Origin: an uncultured Bacilli bacterium
GTDB taxonomy: Bacteria > Bacillota_I > Bacilli_A > RF39 > UBA660
Direction: 5' to 3'
DNA length: 9,335 bases
NCBI GenBank assembly: GCA_947598425.1
Contig: CANQFH010000039.1
Span: 1-9,335 of the forward strand
The notes under the pieces are model-generated. The model saw only the letters and a list, made by a program, of their open reading frames with translations, did not search any database and was not told the origin of the DNA. The stretch's first letter is position 1. The number at the start of each line of letters is the position of its first letter. The position numbers and the translations under genes were made by a program. Of the stretch, positions 1-6,466 are shown piece by piece.

Positions 1-617
1 ACTCCTAATTTAACTGCAGCTTCTCCTCTTTTTTGATTAGCTTCAGATACTACTACTTTACTTGCACCACTTTTTTTAGCAAACATAGCACACATTAAAC
101 CAATAATACCACCACCAATAACTACAACATTATCACCAACATTTACATTAGCTAAATTAATTGCATGATAACCTACTGCAGTTGGTTCCACTAAAGCTCC
201 TTCTTCAACACTCATATTATTAGGTATTTTAAATACCATATCACTACGTACTTTTAACTTAGGAGCAAGGCCTCCAGGATTATCTAAAGATAGGCCACTA
301 GCATGAAGCCAAGTTTCACTACAATAATGAATATTGCCACTCAAACAAGCTTCACATTTACCACATGGTGATAATGGCAATGCCGTTACCAAATCTCCAA
401 CTTTTAAATCTTCTCTACCACCATTATCAATGACTTCACCACAATACTCATGTCCCATCACTAAACCAACCGGATTACCTATTTCCCAATAATGAATATC
501 TGATCCACATATTCCTGTTTTTAAAACATTTATTAATACTTTACCTTCTTCTTTTTCTGGTTCTAAAGTATCTTTAACTTCAAATTCTTTTACTCCTTTA
601 ATTACTACACTTTTCAT
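1..617 (-). CDS. Zinc-dependent medium-chain alcohol/polyol dehydrogenase, 3' end cut by window edge
   Basis: This is the first 205 codons of an MDR-superfamily dehydrogenase; the C-terminal part of the Rossmann domain lies outside the window. The catalytic zinc site is visible: Cys37 in GICGSD, His56-Glu57 in the GHE motif, and Glu144 in ALVEP. The structural zinc site has all four cysteines, at 85, 88, 91 and 99. The nucleotide-binding loop GGGIIG is at 168-173, and the acidic Glu192 at the end of the second strand suggests NAD(H) rather than NADP(H). The family oxidises secondary alcohols or polyols such as sorbitol, 2,3-butanediol or threonine in the cytoplasm. The sequence resembles the butanediol/threonine/sorbitol branch, but the substrate cannot be assigned. 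The ATG at 615-617 has a strong GGAGG Shine-Dalgarno six bases upstream. The gene follows the lysozyme gene by 74 bases and has its own likely -10 box. Confidence 0.93.
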   Translation of the reverse strand, partial: MKSVVIKGVKEFEVKDTLEPEKEEGKVLINVLKTGICGSDIHYWEIGNPVGLVMGHEYCGEVIDNGGREDLKVGDLVTALPLSPCGKCEACLSGNIHYCSETWLHASGLSLDNPGGLAPKLKVRSDMVFKIPNNMSVEEGALVEPTAVGYHAINLANVNVGDNVVVIGGGIIGLMCAMFAKKSGASKVVVSEANQKRGEAAVKLG

Positions 618-639
618 TTATTTCCTCCATATATTATAT

Positions 640-648
640 ATTATATCA
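640..648 (-). promoter_or_regulatory. Extended -10 promoter element for the dehydrogenase gene
   Basis: On the minus strand the sequence reads TGATATAAT, a perfect TATAAT (640-645) with a TG extension (647-648), 22 bases before the start codon. No good -35 hexamer lies 16-18 bases upstream (closest TTTATA), which is typical of extended -10 promoters. The short leader places the Shine-Dalgarno near the 5' end of the transcript. In DNA this AT-rich a chance match is possible, and read-through from the lysozyme gene is an alternative source of transcript. Confidence 0.5.
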
Positions 649-691
649 AATTTCTTAATTCTTATAAAACACATTTGACACAAACTAACAC

Positions 692-1897
692 TTAATCTAA
701 ATATAAAACATCGATATCAACATCACCATTAATGCCATCAATATGACCATCACTACATAATTGCCACATTTTATATTTACCAGTATAATTAGTTTTATTA
801 CCTTCATTAGTATAATGAGCAAGCCATACAGGATATCCTTTTTTATTTTGCCAAATAGTTTCTAAATAATATTTACTACTATAAAGCATACCTTCATACC
901 CCTTATTTTCAACTGTTTCTATAAAAGTATTGGCTATTTCATTTATTTCATGAAAACTTATTTTATAACTATTCCAACTAGACCAGCTTTCCCAGTCAAA
1001 AACAATTGGTAAATCTAATTTTTCTTTATTCAAAGTTTTTATAACCCATTCGGCGTGTTCTTTAGCTTTCTCTTTAGAAGTTGCAATGGAATAAAGATAA
1101 ACTCCAACTTTTAAACCAGCCTTTTTAGCTTCTTCGATATTTTGTTCATAAAAAGGATCAATTGATAATTCTCTAGTACTACTACCTTCAACTCCAATTC
1201 GCATCATCACAAAACTCGCTCCAGCAGCTTTTACTTTATCATAATCTATTTTTCCTTGCCATTTAGAGACATCTACCCCTAATTCCGTCTTACTTGTTTT
1301 ATGTTTTTGAAGCATATCACTAAACTCAATTTTAGGTGCCGGTTCTGTTGGTGTGGTAGTTCCCCCACTGGTTACTGGCTTTCTAACAGTTAATGTAACA
1401 TTTACTTCTTTAACATTATTACTACTATCAGATAATTTATATAATAATTTATAAGTTCCCGCAGTATTTAAATCATAATCTCCAGTTATTTCACATTTAA
1501 TATTACCATCATAATCATCACCATAAGTAATTAAGTCACATAATTCACCATCATAACCAATATTAACAGTTTTACTAGTGCCACTAAAAACAATCGGAGC
1601 TTTACTATCTACAGTATTTAATTTAAATTTATAAACATATTTTTTATTCTTAACTTTATAATATAATTCATATTCATGGGAACCTAAAGTATCTGTATCT
1701 ATTTTATAATTATCACTTACTAAAGTAATATCATCATTTATATTTTCTTCAATAACATCTTTTAAATAAACATCACTATAAACTTCAACATTATTCATAA
1801 TAGCTTTATAATATTTTTGATTTTTATCTTCAGATACTTTACCAAAACATCCTGTTAAAAGGAAACATATCATAATTAATATAACAACTTTTTTCAT
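692..1897 (-). CDS. GH25 lysozyme-like lipoprotein with Ig-like domains
   Basis: A 401-residue exported peptidoglycan hydrolase candidate. Residues 1-17 form a lipoprotein signal peptide with lipobox LTGC, so Cys17 should be lipidated and the protein tethered to the outer membrane face. Residues 25-95 and 98-172 look like two bacterial Ig-like beta domains; the second has the typical AGTYKLLYKLSDSSNN strand pattern. A Thr/Pro linker (174-188) leads to a glycosyl hydrolase 25 (N-acetylmuramidase) domain at 205-401. It has GVDVSKWQG at its start (Asp209) and the catalytic-type motif VFDWES (Asp301, Glu303), and it ends with the family's usual GDVDIDVLY strand. GH25 enzymes cleave MurNAc-GlcNAc bonds in cell-wall glycan. 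The start codon has a GAGG Shine-Dalgarno and a clear promoter. Whether it acts on its own wall (growth, separation) or on competitors cannot be told. Confidence 0.93.
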   Translation of the reverse strand: MKKVVILIMICFLLTGCFGKVSEDKNQKYYKAIMNNVEVYSDVYLKDVIEENINDDITLVSDNYKIDTDTLGSHEYELYYKVKNKKYVYKFKLNTVDSKAPIVFSGTSKTVNIGYDGELCDLITYGDDYDGNIKCEITGDYDLNTAGTYKLLYKLSDSSNNVKEVNVTLTVRKPVTSGGTTTPTEPAPKIEFSDMLQKHKTSKTELGVDVSKWQGKIDYDKVKAAGASFVMMRIGVEGSSTRELSIDPFYEQNIEEAKKAGLKVGVYLYSIATSKEKAKEHAEWVIKTLNKEKLDLPIVFDWESWSSWNSYKISFHEINEIANTFIETVENKGYEGMLYSSKYYLETIWQNKKGYPVWLAHYTNEGNKTNYTGKYKMWQLCSDGHIDGINGDVDIDVLYLD

Positions 1898-1932
1898 TTA
1901 CAACCTCATTATTTTTTTAACTGTACAAGTCA

Positions 1933-1961
1933 ATTGTAATATACATTTGTTTGATAGTCAA
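1933..1961 (-). promoter_or_regulatory. Sigma-A type promoter of the GH25 lipoprotein gene
   Basis: The minus strand has TTGACT (1956-1961), a 17-base spacer and TACAAT (1933-1938). This is five of six matches to each consensus at ideal spacing. It lies 36 bases upstream of the lysozyme start and downstream of the terminator of the preceding operon. The lysozyme is therefore an independent transcription unit, possibly continuing into the dehydrogenase gene. Confidence 0.8.
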
Positions 1962-1998
1962 GATAAATTTATTACTTTTTAATAATCGGCTCAATCAT

Positions 1999-2020
1999 AA
2001 AAAAAGACGCATAATGCATC
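1999..2020 (-). terminator. Intrinsic terminator of the helical-repeat operon
   Basis: Directly after the TAA stop of the last operon gene, the minus strand reads GATGCA, loop TTA, TGCGTC (2006-2020), then seven T (1999-2005). The stem has six pairs including one G-T wobble. The order of stem then uninterrupted T tract is the textbook Rho-independent layout. It works in the minus direction only, as no T run follows on the plus strand. Confidence 0.85.
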
Positions 2021-2308
2021 TTATAAATATTCAATGATTCTAATATTTTTATTTAATTTTTCAATTAAATCTTCTGGTTCATATTTAGAGAAAACTCCAA
2101 CAAAATTACTATGATCCATTAAAAACATATCATAATATTCTAAAAATATTTTTTGATAGTTAGTAACTCCAAGTTCTTTTAAATATTCAATATTTTCACA
2201 TACTAATTTTTTACTTTTCTTAATCTCATCAATTAATTTCTTTGGAGAATTATTTAAAAAATCAGCAATATCTTCCTTATTAAATTCATATTTTTCTAAA
2301 AATTTCAT
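2021..2308 (-). CDS. Small hypothetical protein with mTERF-like helical repeats
   Basis: A 95-residue protein with no recognised family name, predicted almost wholly alpha-helical, with no signal peptide or membrane segment. Residues 3-33 and 38-68 fit the pattern of a roughly 31-residue two-helix repeat: a helix ending in L(G/F)-type residues, a short turn, then a second helix ending near a hydrophobic pair. The second unit contains IEYLKELGV, close in form to an mTERF motif start. Residues 75-86 (KYEPEDLIEKL) resemble KYNTEDLERMIDKL in the first gene of the operon. It overlaps the upstream gene by four bases (ATGA), which implies translational coupling; a GGGGAG Shine-Dalgarno lies nine bases before the ATG. 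It is the last gene before the terminator. Function unknown. Confidence 0.75.
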   Translation of the reverse strand: MKFLEKYEFNKEDIADFLNNSPKKLIDEIKKSKKLVCENIEYLKELGVTNYQKIFLEYYDMFLMDHSNFVGVFSKYEPEDLIEKLNKNIRIIEYL

Positions 2309-2997
2309 GCTGCTCTTCTCCCCATTCCATAGCTCTCTGGCTCTATATCATTAAAACTAATTTCTTCATCTGGATTAAAATCTCTTAGACTATCTAATTC
2401 TGCAAGTTGAGCTTCTAATTCTTGATTAATTGTCGCAAAATCATTTTTCTTAGCTTCTATTTCATTTAAATCACTATTTAAATATTCTTTAATATCGACA
2501 ACATTTTCATTAGTAACTTTCTTTTCTTCTTCAACCGGTGGCATCGGTGGTGTTACAGTAACTAATTCTTCTTCATGATAATCTTCTTTCACTTCTTCTT
2601 TAGTAAATTCTTTTTGCCAAGCACTTTCACTAAATATAAAGTCTTCATAACTACCATCTGGTTTCTTATATTGTTTACCTACTTGCATACAATATTTTAT
2701 TTTTTTATAAATATCAATTACATTATGATTAATCATATTAGGATTATTTATATAAATATTTAATTCTTTCAATTCTTTTAAAATACTAATTTTTTTATTG
2801 ATTTCATCAGCAGAATTTACTACTACTTTTAACTCTCTAGCTTTAGTTATCGTAATATCATTATTTTTTAATACTTTTAATGTTTCTTTTAATTCTTCAT
2901 CGGTAACTAACGCTAAGGAAACTAAAAATTTTTCTTCAGCAATCTTTCTTTCTTTTTCACTTAAATTAAATAAATCTAATTTTTCTCTTAATGTCAT
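2305..2997 (-). CDS. Hypothetical protein: helical repeats plus acidic, Pro-rich and coiled-coil tail
   Basis: A 230-residue cytoplasmic-looking protein that I cannot assign to a family. Residues 33-64, 65-94 and 95-122 form three tandem units of about 30-32 residues built as helix-turn-helix pairs; the IYINNPNMI segment (81-89) matches IYLNPNILI in the upstream gene. Residues 131-158 are Glu-rich with a TPPMPP stretch, probably a flexible linker. Residues 175-205 form a short coiled coil, and the tail is acidic before ending in basic GRRAA. The Shine-Dalgarno AGGAGG (3003-3008) overlaps the TAG stop of the upstream gene, leaving an eight-base gap between genes and coupled translation. The codons for the GMGRRAA tail also supply the Shine-Dalgarno of the next gene. 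Shared repeats and coupling suggest the three products work together; this is inference. Confidence 0.78.
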   Translation of the reverse strand: MTLREKLDLFNLSEKERKIAEEKFLVSLALVTDEELKETLKVLKNNDITITKARELKVVVNSADEINKKISILKELKELNIYINNPNMINHNVIDIYKKIKYCMQVGKQYKKPDGSYEDFIFSESAWQKEFTKEEVKEDYHEEELVTVTPPMPPVEEEKKVTNENVVDIKEYLNSDLNEIEAKKNDFATINQELEAQLAELDSLRDFNPDEEISFNDIEPESYGMGRRAA

Positions 2998-3006
2998 ATT
3001 TTCCTC

Positions 3007-4095
3007 CTAATAGGCTATTAATGGTACTTTTTTAGGATCTAAGCCACTACTTTTTAATTTATCTATCATCCGTTCTAAATCTTCTGTATTATATTTAATT
3101 AAAATGTTAGGATTTAAATAAATATCAAAAGGATCTTTTCCTACTTTAATTAAAGTATTAATTTTTTGTTCAAATTCTTTATCATATAATAACTCTACTG
3201 TATCTACAAATATATCTAATTTGATATTATTATTTTTAGCAAATTCTACATTTCTTCTTAAAACTGTTTCATTATAGTTAGCAAGAATCTTCTCTAAATC
3301 ATTACTAGTAAAATCTAAATAATCAAAGCCTAATTCTTGAAGCAAATCAATTAATTCATCTTTTGGAGACTTCTTAACTACCTCTTCTTCTTTTTCTTCC
3401 TCTACCATTTCTTTAGCTTCAGCAAATACTTCAGAAATACTTTTACCTAAAGTACCACCATTTTTTAATTTCTCTTCATATTCATACAAAGCATCTTCTG
3501 GGAACATCATAATCTTAGCTCCCTCTCTTTGTTCATCTTCATTAAAATCAAATTTTTCTAATAAACTTGTAATAGAATCTCTGGTAATATTGATATTACC
3601 GTTTAAAGCTAATTCAAAACATTCATTAAGTCTGGCTTGATTAGCTAAAGCTTCATCTTTTCTAATTGCAAGTTCTTCAATAGTAGCTTCAGCAGTATTC
3701 ATTTCAGCTTCTACTTTTACTAATTCATCTTGAGCTTTCTTAGTATCTTCTTTTACTTTATCAATTGTCTTTGGTAAACTTTTACTAACTTCTTCACTAA
3801 TTTTATCGGGATTAAAATCTACTCTTAATTTTTCTAAGACAGTTTTAAAATCTTCTGTTTTAATACCACTTAAAGCTGAAACTAATTTTTCTCCTTCTTC
3901 TCCTAAAATTCTTTCTTCTTCCGTTAAATTTTCTATAGTCTCTTGTAATTTAGCTTTTTCATTAGTTGTTCTTTCTTTAGTAGCCATCGCCGCATCTTTT
4001 TCTTTATCCATTTGTACTAGAATGACACTATCTTCGCCACGTAGGTTATACAACTTATCTAATAATTTTGTTATTTCTGCAGTTAACATTTTCAT
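3007..4095 (-). CDS. Hypothetical coiled-coil protein with C-terminal 31-residue helical repeats
   Basis: First gene of a three-gene operon, product unknown. The ATG at 4093-4095 is chosen (362 residues, MKMLTAEI) because GGGAG lies eight bases upstream. The in-frame GTG at 4102-4104 would add three residues but abuts the Shine-Dalgarno. Residues 1-160 are strongly charged and heptad-like, with coiled-coil segments near 28-78 and 110-160, interrupted by a region around 79-108. Residues 170-230 are mixed helical, followed by a Glu-rich linker (228-240). From residue 246 three exact 31-residue units follow in register (246-276, 277-307, 308-338), then a partial fourth (339-362). They show the pattern L..I..L...G.d, then a second helix ending in a Y-x-x-E-like turn. 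There is no signal peptide or membrane span. The repeats resemble mTERF-type superhelices; whether they bind nucleic acid or protein is not shown. Confidence 0.8.
   Translation of the reverse strand: MKMLTAEITKLLDKLYNLRGEDSVILVQMDKEKDAAMATKERTTNEKAKLQETIENLTEEERILGEEGEKLVSALSGIKTEDFKTVLEKLRVDFNPDKISEEVSKSLPKTIDKVKEDTKKAQDELVKVEAEMNTAEATIEELAIRKDEALANQARLNECFELALNGNINITRDSITSLLEKFDFNEDEQREGAKIMMFPEDALYEYEEKLKNGGTLGKSISEVFAEAKEMVEEEKEEEVVKKSPKDELIDLLQELGFDYLDFTSNDLEKILANYNETVLRRNVEFAKNNNIKLDIFVDTVELLYDKEFEQKINTLIKVGKDPFDIYLNPNILIKYNTEDLERMIDKLKSSGLDPKKVPLIAY
3010..3360 (-). repeat. Three and a half 31-residue helical repeats within the coiled-coil protein
   Basis: Units start at DELIDLLQELGF, TVLRRNVEFAK, FEQKINTLIKV and DLERMIDKLKSSG, exactly 31 residues (93 bases) apart, each of the first three ending in Glu. 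Leu/Ile positions recur at the same register; the nucleotide sequences have diverged, so this is an old protein-level repeat rather than a recent duplication. Related units occur at about 2632-2901 and 2105-2302 in the two downstream genes. Confidence 0.7.
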
Positions 4096-4123
4096 TATAA
4101 CCACTCCCTCTTATTGTAAGTAA

Positions 4124-4152
4124 ATTATACCAAACAATAAAATATTTGTAAA
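4124..4152 (-). promoter_or_regulatory. Sigma-A type promoter of the helical-repeat operon
   Basis: The minus strand reads TTTACA (4147-4152), a 17-base spacer and TATAAT (4124-4129), with a TG extension one base upstream of the -10. It lies 28 bases before the chosen start codon, between the sigH stop and the operon. The -35 box sits inside a perfect inverted repeat (4145-4164), so this strong promoter may be controlled by a repressor. Confidence 0.8.
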
Positions 4153-4164
4153 TATCTTTACAAA
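4145..4164 (-). promoter_or_regulatory. Perfect 8-bp inverted repeat over the -35 box (candidate operator)
   Basis: Minus strand: TTTGTAAA, spacer GATA, TTTACAAA. The right arm contains the -35 hexamer TTTACA of the operon promoter. A dimeric regulator bound here would occlude RNA polymerase. The same bases could form an AT-rich hairpin eight bases past the sigH stop, followed by a broken T-rich run, so weak termination of the rlmB-sigH transcript is the alternative reading. Only two G-C pairs in the stem make an operator somewhat more likely. Confidence 0.5.
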
Positions 4165-4171
4165 AAGAAGA

Positions 4172-4780
4172 TTAATTATTAATTAATTTTCGAACTTTAT
4201 TTTTAATTCTTTGAATTGTATTATCTATTTGTTTAGGACTCTTTTTTAATATTTTCGCTATTTCTTGATAATTTAAGCCACTTCTTAATAATAAATAAAC
4301 TTCATATTCACCTTTAGTTAATTTAGAATCTATATTATTTTTTAATTCTTCATAACTTTCATCCTCTAATATTTTATTTAAAGGATCATTTTGCCCTTTA
4401 TCACTAATTACATCAATAATTTTACCACCATTATATTCTGTATCTAATGATAAAGTATCTTTAATTATTTTATATTTATTACGATTATATTTGAGAATAA
4501 AACTATTTGCTCTTCTTTCGATACAGATAGTAATAAAGGTCGCTAAGCTAGTTTTTTTAGCATCTTTATAACATCTTAGGGCATCAGTAAACCCTACAGA
4601 ACATTCTGAATATAACTCTTGCAAATCAATATTTAAGTATTCCGCAATTAAAGCATACTTTTTATATATGATATTAATGATATGTTGATATTTAGAATAT
4701 AAAATATCTTTAGCTAATTCATCATCTTCTTGAAATAACATGATAAGTTCATAATCATTAGTATTAAGTAGTTCATTCAT
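4172..4780 (-). CDS. sigH: SigH-like sigma-70 family RNA polymerase sigma factor
   Basis: A 202-residue alternative sigma factor. Region 2 spans about 8-97 (core-binding and -10 recognition), with ELYSECSVGFTDALRCY corresponding to the VQEGMIGLYKSIRDF segment of Bacillus SigH. Region 4 spans about 145-200, with the helix-turn-helix LNYQEIAKILKKSPKQIDN close to SYQEISDELNRHVKSIDN of SigH. The DVISDKGQNDP linker also matches the SigH pattern, and length is near the family norm. Position supports the call: in Bacillus sigH lies just downstream of rlmB and yacP. Here rlmB overlaps it directly by eight bases and yacP is absent. The Shine-Dalgarno is weak (GGA about ten bases upstream), so translation is probably coupled to rlmB. 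SigH controls early sporulation and competence in Bacillus and competence in Staphylococcus; the regulon in this organism is unknown. Confidence 0.87.
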   Translation of the reverse strand: MNELLNTNDYELIMLFQEDDELAKDILYSKYQHIINIIYKKYALIAEYLNIDLQELYSECSVGFTDALRCYKDAKKTSLATFITICIERRANSFILKYNRNKYKIIKDTLSLDTEYNGGKIIDVISDKGQNDPLNKILEDESYEELKNNIDSKLTKGEYEVYLLLRSGLNYQEIAKILKKSPKQIDNTIQRIKNKVRKLINN

Positions 4781-5438
4781 GATTAATCATTCCATATATT
4801 AAAATTCCACAAGAGGTACTAGCATTTAAGCTATTTATTTTACCATACATAGGTATACTTACCTTAAAATCACTATTATCTAAAACTAACTTCGAAATAC
4901 CATGACCTTCATTACCAATTATTAAAGCTTTCTTTTTAGTATATGTGATATTTTGATAATTTTCCCCTTCCATATGAGCAGCATAAATAAAATAACCCTT
5001 TTCTTTTAATTTATTAATAGCATTAACTAAATTACTAACCATAATTATTTTTACATAATTAGTAGCTCCTACACTTACATGGACTACTGTATCATTCACA
5101 GTAACACTTCTCGTATTAGGAATAATTATTTCTTTTACCCCAGCACATTCACAAGTTCTGATAATAGCGCCAAAATTATGAGGATCTTCTAAATGATCTA
5201 ATATTAATACAAAGTCACCTTCAATATCATTTAAAGTATAATAATTATAATCATATGTATCAATAACTACCCCTTGATGATTACCATTAGTCATTTTATC
5301 TAATCTTTCTTTAGGGACAATTGTATATTTTAAATTATGTTCTTTTAAGTAAGGAATTAATTCTTTACTACTAATATAAATTTTTCTAATTTTATCTTTA
5401 GATAGTTCCTTCAAAACATTCCGACCATATACTAACAT
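4773..5438 (-). CDS. rlmB: 23S rRNA (guanosine-2'-O)-methyltransferase, SPOUT/TrmH family
   Basis: A 221-residue SPOUT-class RNA 2'-O-ribose methyltransferase that uses S-adenosylmethionine. The N-terminal substrate-binding domain (about 1-65) opens with VYGRNVLKEL, typical of RlmB. The knotted catalytic domain shows all three motifs: LDHLEDPHNFGAIIRT (80-95, with Asn88), IIGNEGHGIS (173-182, with Glu177), and MYGKINSLNASTSCGI (197-212, with Ser203-Leu204-Asn205). E. coli RlmB methylates 23S rRNA G2251. The ATG has an AGGTGG Shine-Dalgarno seven bases upstream. The gene is somewhat short, with a minimal N-terminus, but lacks no motif. It ends in TGA inside the start of sigH. A related tRNA or 23S target (TrmH/TsnR type) is possible, but synteny with sigH favours RlmB. 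Confidence 0.9.
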   Translation of the reverse strand: MLVYGRNVLKELSKDKIRKIYISSKELIPYLKEHNLKYTIVPKERLDKMTNGNHQGVVIDTYDYNYYTLNDIEGDFVLILDHLEDPHNFGAIIRTCECAGVKEIIIPNTRSVTVNDTVVHVSVGATNYVKIIMVSNLVNAINKLKEKGYFIYAAHMEGENYQNITYTKKKALIIGNEGHGISKLVLDNSDFKVSIPMYGKINSLNASTSCGILIYGMINHE

Positions 5439-5455
5439 ATTACCACCTAAAAATT

Positions 5456-5464
5456 ATTTTATCA
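5456..5464 (-). promoter_or_regulatory. Extended -10 element of the rlmB-sigH promoter
   Basis: Minus strand TGATAAAAT: a -10 hexamer TAAAAT (5456-5461) with a TG extension (5463-5464), 17 bases before the rlmB start. The -35 region is poor (TATGCA at 17-base spacing), as usual for extended -10 promoters. It would drive both rlmB and sigH. Confidence 0.5.
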
Positions 5465-5477
5465 TACTTTTAACATC

Positions 5478-5506
5478 TTGCATAATATTAATTTTTAAAG
5501 TATATT
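5478..5506 (+). promoter_or_regulatory. Sigma-A type promoter of the radical SAM / glycosyltransferase pair
   Basis: TTGCAT (5478-5483), a 17-base spacer and TATATT (5501-5506), 24 bases before the ATG. It is divergent from the rlmB promoter in the 92-base intergenic region, and the two -10 elements do not overlap. The strong AAAGGAG Shine-Dalgarno follows at 5518-5524. Confidence 0.65.
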
Positions 5507-5530
5507 ATATCTATCTTAAAGGAGAGACTT

Positions 5531-6466
5531 ATGTTTAAATATACTCTAGATAATAAAAGATATCATACTCTAAATTATTTTTTAAAAACTAAATTTAATA
5601 GTAAAGTCTTTAAAGTTCCAATTGATGCTGGTTTTTCTTGTCCCAATAAAGTAAATGGTCAAGGTTGTATTTATTGTTCTAATAATAGCAAAGCTAATAT
5701 AATTAATAATAAGTTAACTATTAAAGAACAATTTATTAATAATATTAAAATATTAGAAAAGAAATGGCCTAATAGTTTATATATTCCTTATTTTCAAGCT
5801 GGTACTAATACTTATGCTAAAATAACTACTTTAAAAAAATTATTTGAAGAATTATTAGATTACCCTAAAGTAGTTGGATTAAGTATTGCTACTAGACCTG
5901 ATTGTCTTAGTGATGAAGTTATTAATTATTTAGATGAGCTTAATCAAAAGACATTTTTAACTATTGAACTAGGATTACAAAGTAGTAATGATCAAACTTT
6001 AAAATATATTAAAAGAGGTCATGATGTTGCTTGTTTTACTAAAGCTGTTCAAAAATTACATGAGAAAAACATTTTTGTTGTAGCGCATATTATTAATGGT
6101 CTTCCTTATGAAACCGAAGAAGATATGTTAAATACTGTTAAATATTTAAATAATCTTAATATTGATGGAATTAAAATTCATATGTTATATATTTCTAAAA
6201 ATACCGAGATTGCTAAGATATATGAAGAAGAAAAGTTTCCTATTTTAACTAAAGAAGAATATATCGATATTGTCATCAAACAATTAGAATTATTAAAACC
6301 GGAAATAGTTATTGAAAGAATAACTGGAGATCCCATTAAAGAAGAATTAATTACGCCATTTTGGTTAATTAAAAAGTTTTGCGTCTTAAATGATATTGAT
6401 AAAGAAATGGTTAAAAGAGATACTTATCAAGGAATAAAATTGAGGAGAGATGATTATGAAAAATAA
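5531..6466 (+). CDS. mnmL: TIGR01212-type radical SAM protein (YtqA/YhcC; probable tRNA-modifying MnmL)
   Basis: A 311-residue radical SAM enzyme. Its [4Fe-4S] cysteines are Cys37, Cys46 and Cys49 in the C-x8-C-x2-C arrangement typical of the Elp3-related TIGR01212 group (E. coli YhcC, B. subtilis YtqA). Family signatures follow: YFQAGTNTYA (87-96), GLSIATRPDCL (116-126), ELGLQS (146-151), HIINGLPYET (186-195) and RITGDP (263-268). Length matches the family. From memory, B. subtilis YtqA has been proposed as MnmL, acting in wobble-uridine modification (cmnm5U to nm5U) before methylation by MnmM/YtqB; the symbol rests on that and is tentative. No ytqB homologue is adjacent here. The strong AAAGGAG Shine-Dalgarno supports the start. 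The end overlaps the following membrane glycosyltransferase by 11 bases, so the two are cotranscribed although their functions look unrelated. Confidence 0.88.
   Translation: MFKYTLDNKRYHTLNYFLKTKFNSKVFKVPIDAGFSCPNKVNGQGCIYCSNNSKANIINNKLTIKEQFINNIKILEKKWPNSLYIPYFQAGTNTYAKITTLKKLFEELLDYPKVVGLSIATRPDCLSDEVINYLDELNQKTFLTIELGLQSSNDQTLKYIKRGHDVACFTKAVQKLHEKNIFVVAHIINGLPYETEEDMLNTVKYLNNLNIDGIKIHMLYISKNTEIAKIYEEEKFPILTKEEYIDIVIKQLELLKPEIVIERITGDPIKEELITPFWLIKKFCVLNDIDKEMVKRDTYQGIKLRRDDYEK

Noticed and set aside
1931..1936. CAATTG palindrome and a second TTGACT after the lysozyme -10 box
   Set aside because: Too short to call an operator, and no -10 hexamer lies at suitable spacing for a second promoter.
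2575..2763. Plus-strand open frame of 62 codons
   Set aside because: It lies opposite the well-supported operon gene at 2305-2997, is almost all Phe/Ile/Leu/Tyr as expected from reading AT-rich codons backwards, and has no Shine-Dalgarno.
2798..3010. Plus-strand open frame of 70 codons
   Set aside because: Antisense shadow of the same gene, Ser/Phe/Asn-rich composition, no ribosome site or recognisable motif.
4096..4104. GTG start adding three residues to the coiled-coil protein
   Set aside because: The Shine-Dalgarno GGGAG directly abuts or overlaps the GTG, while it is eight bases from the ATG at 4093-4095.
2305..4775. Possible Mycoplasma-type genetic code (TGA as Trp), suggested by the very low GC
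   Set aside because: TGA ends the genes at 2305 and 4773 with overlapping downstream starts, and all frames are full length with Trp encoded by TGG.
5495..5521. Direct repeat TTAAAG spaced 21 bases upstream of the radical SAM gene
   Set aside because: One copy is part of the promoter spacer and the other is part of the Shine-Dalgarno; six bases in AT-rich DNA is not significant.
6450..6455. Upstream ATG for the glycosyltransferase
   Set aside because: Only two bases separate it from GAGGAG; the ATG at 6456 has proper spacing.
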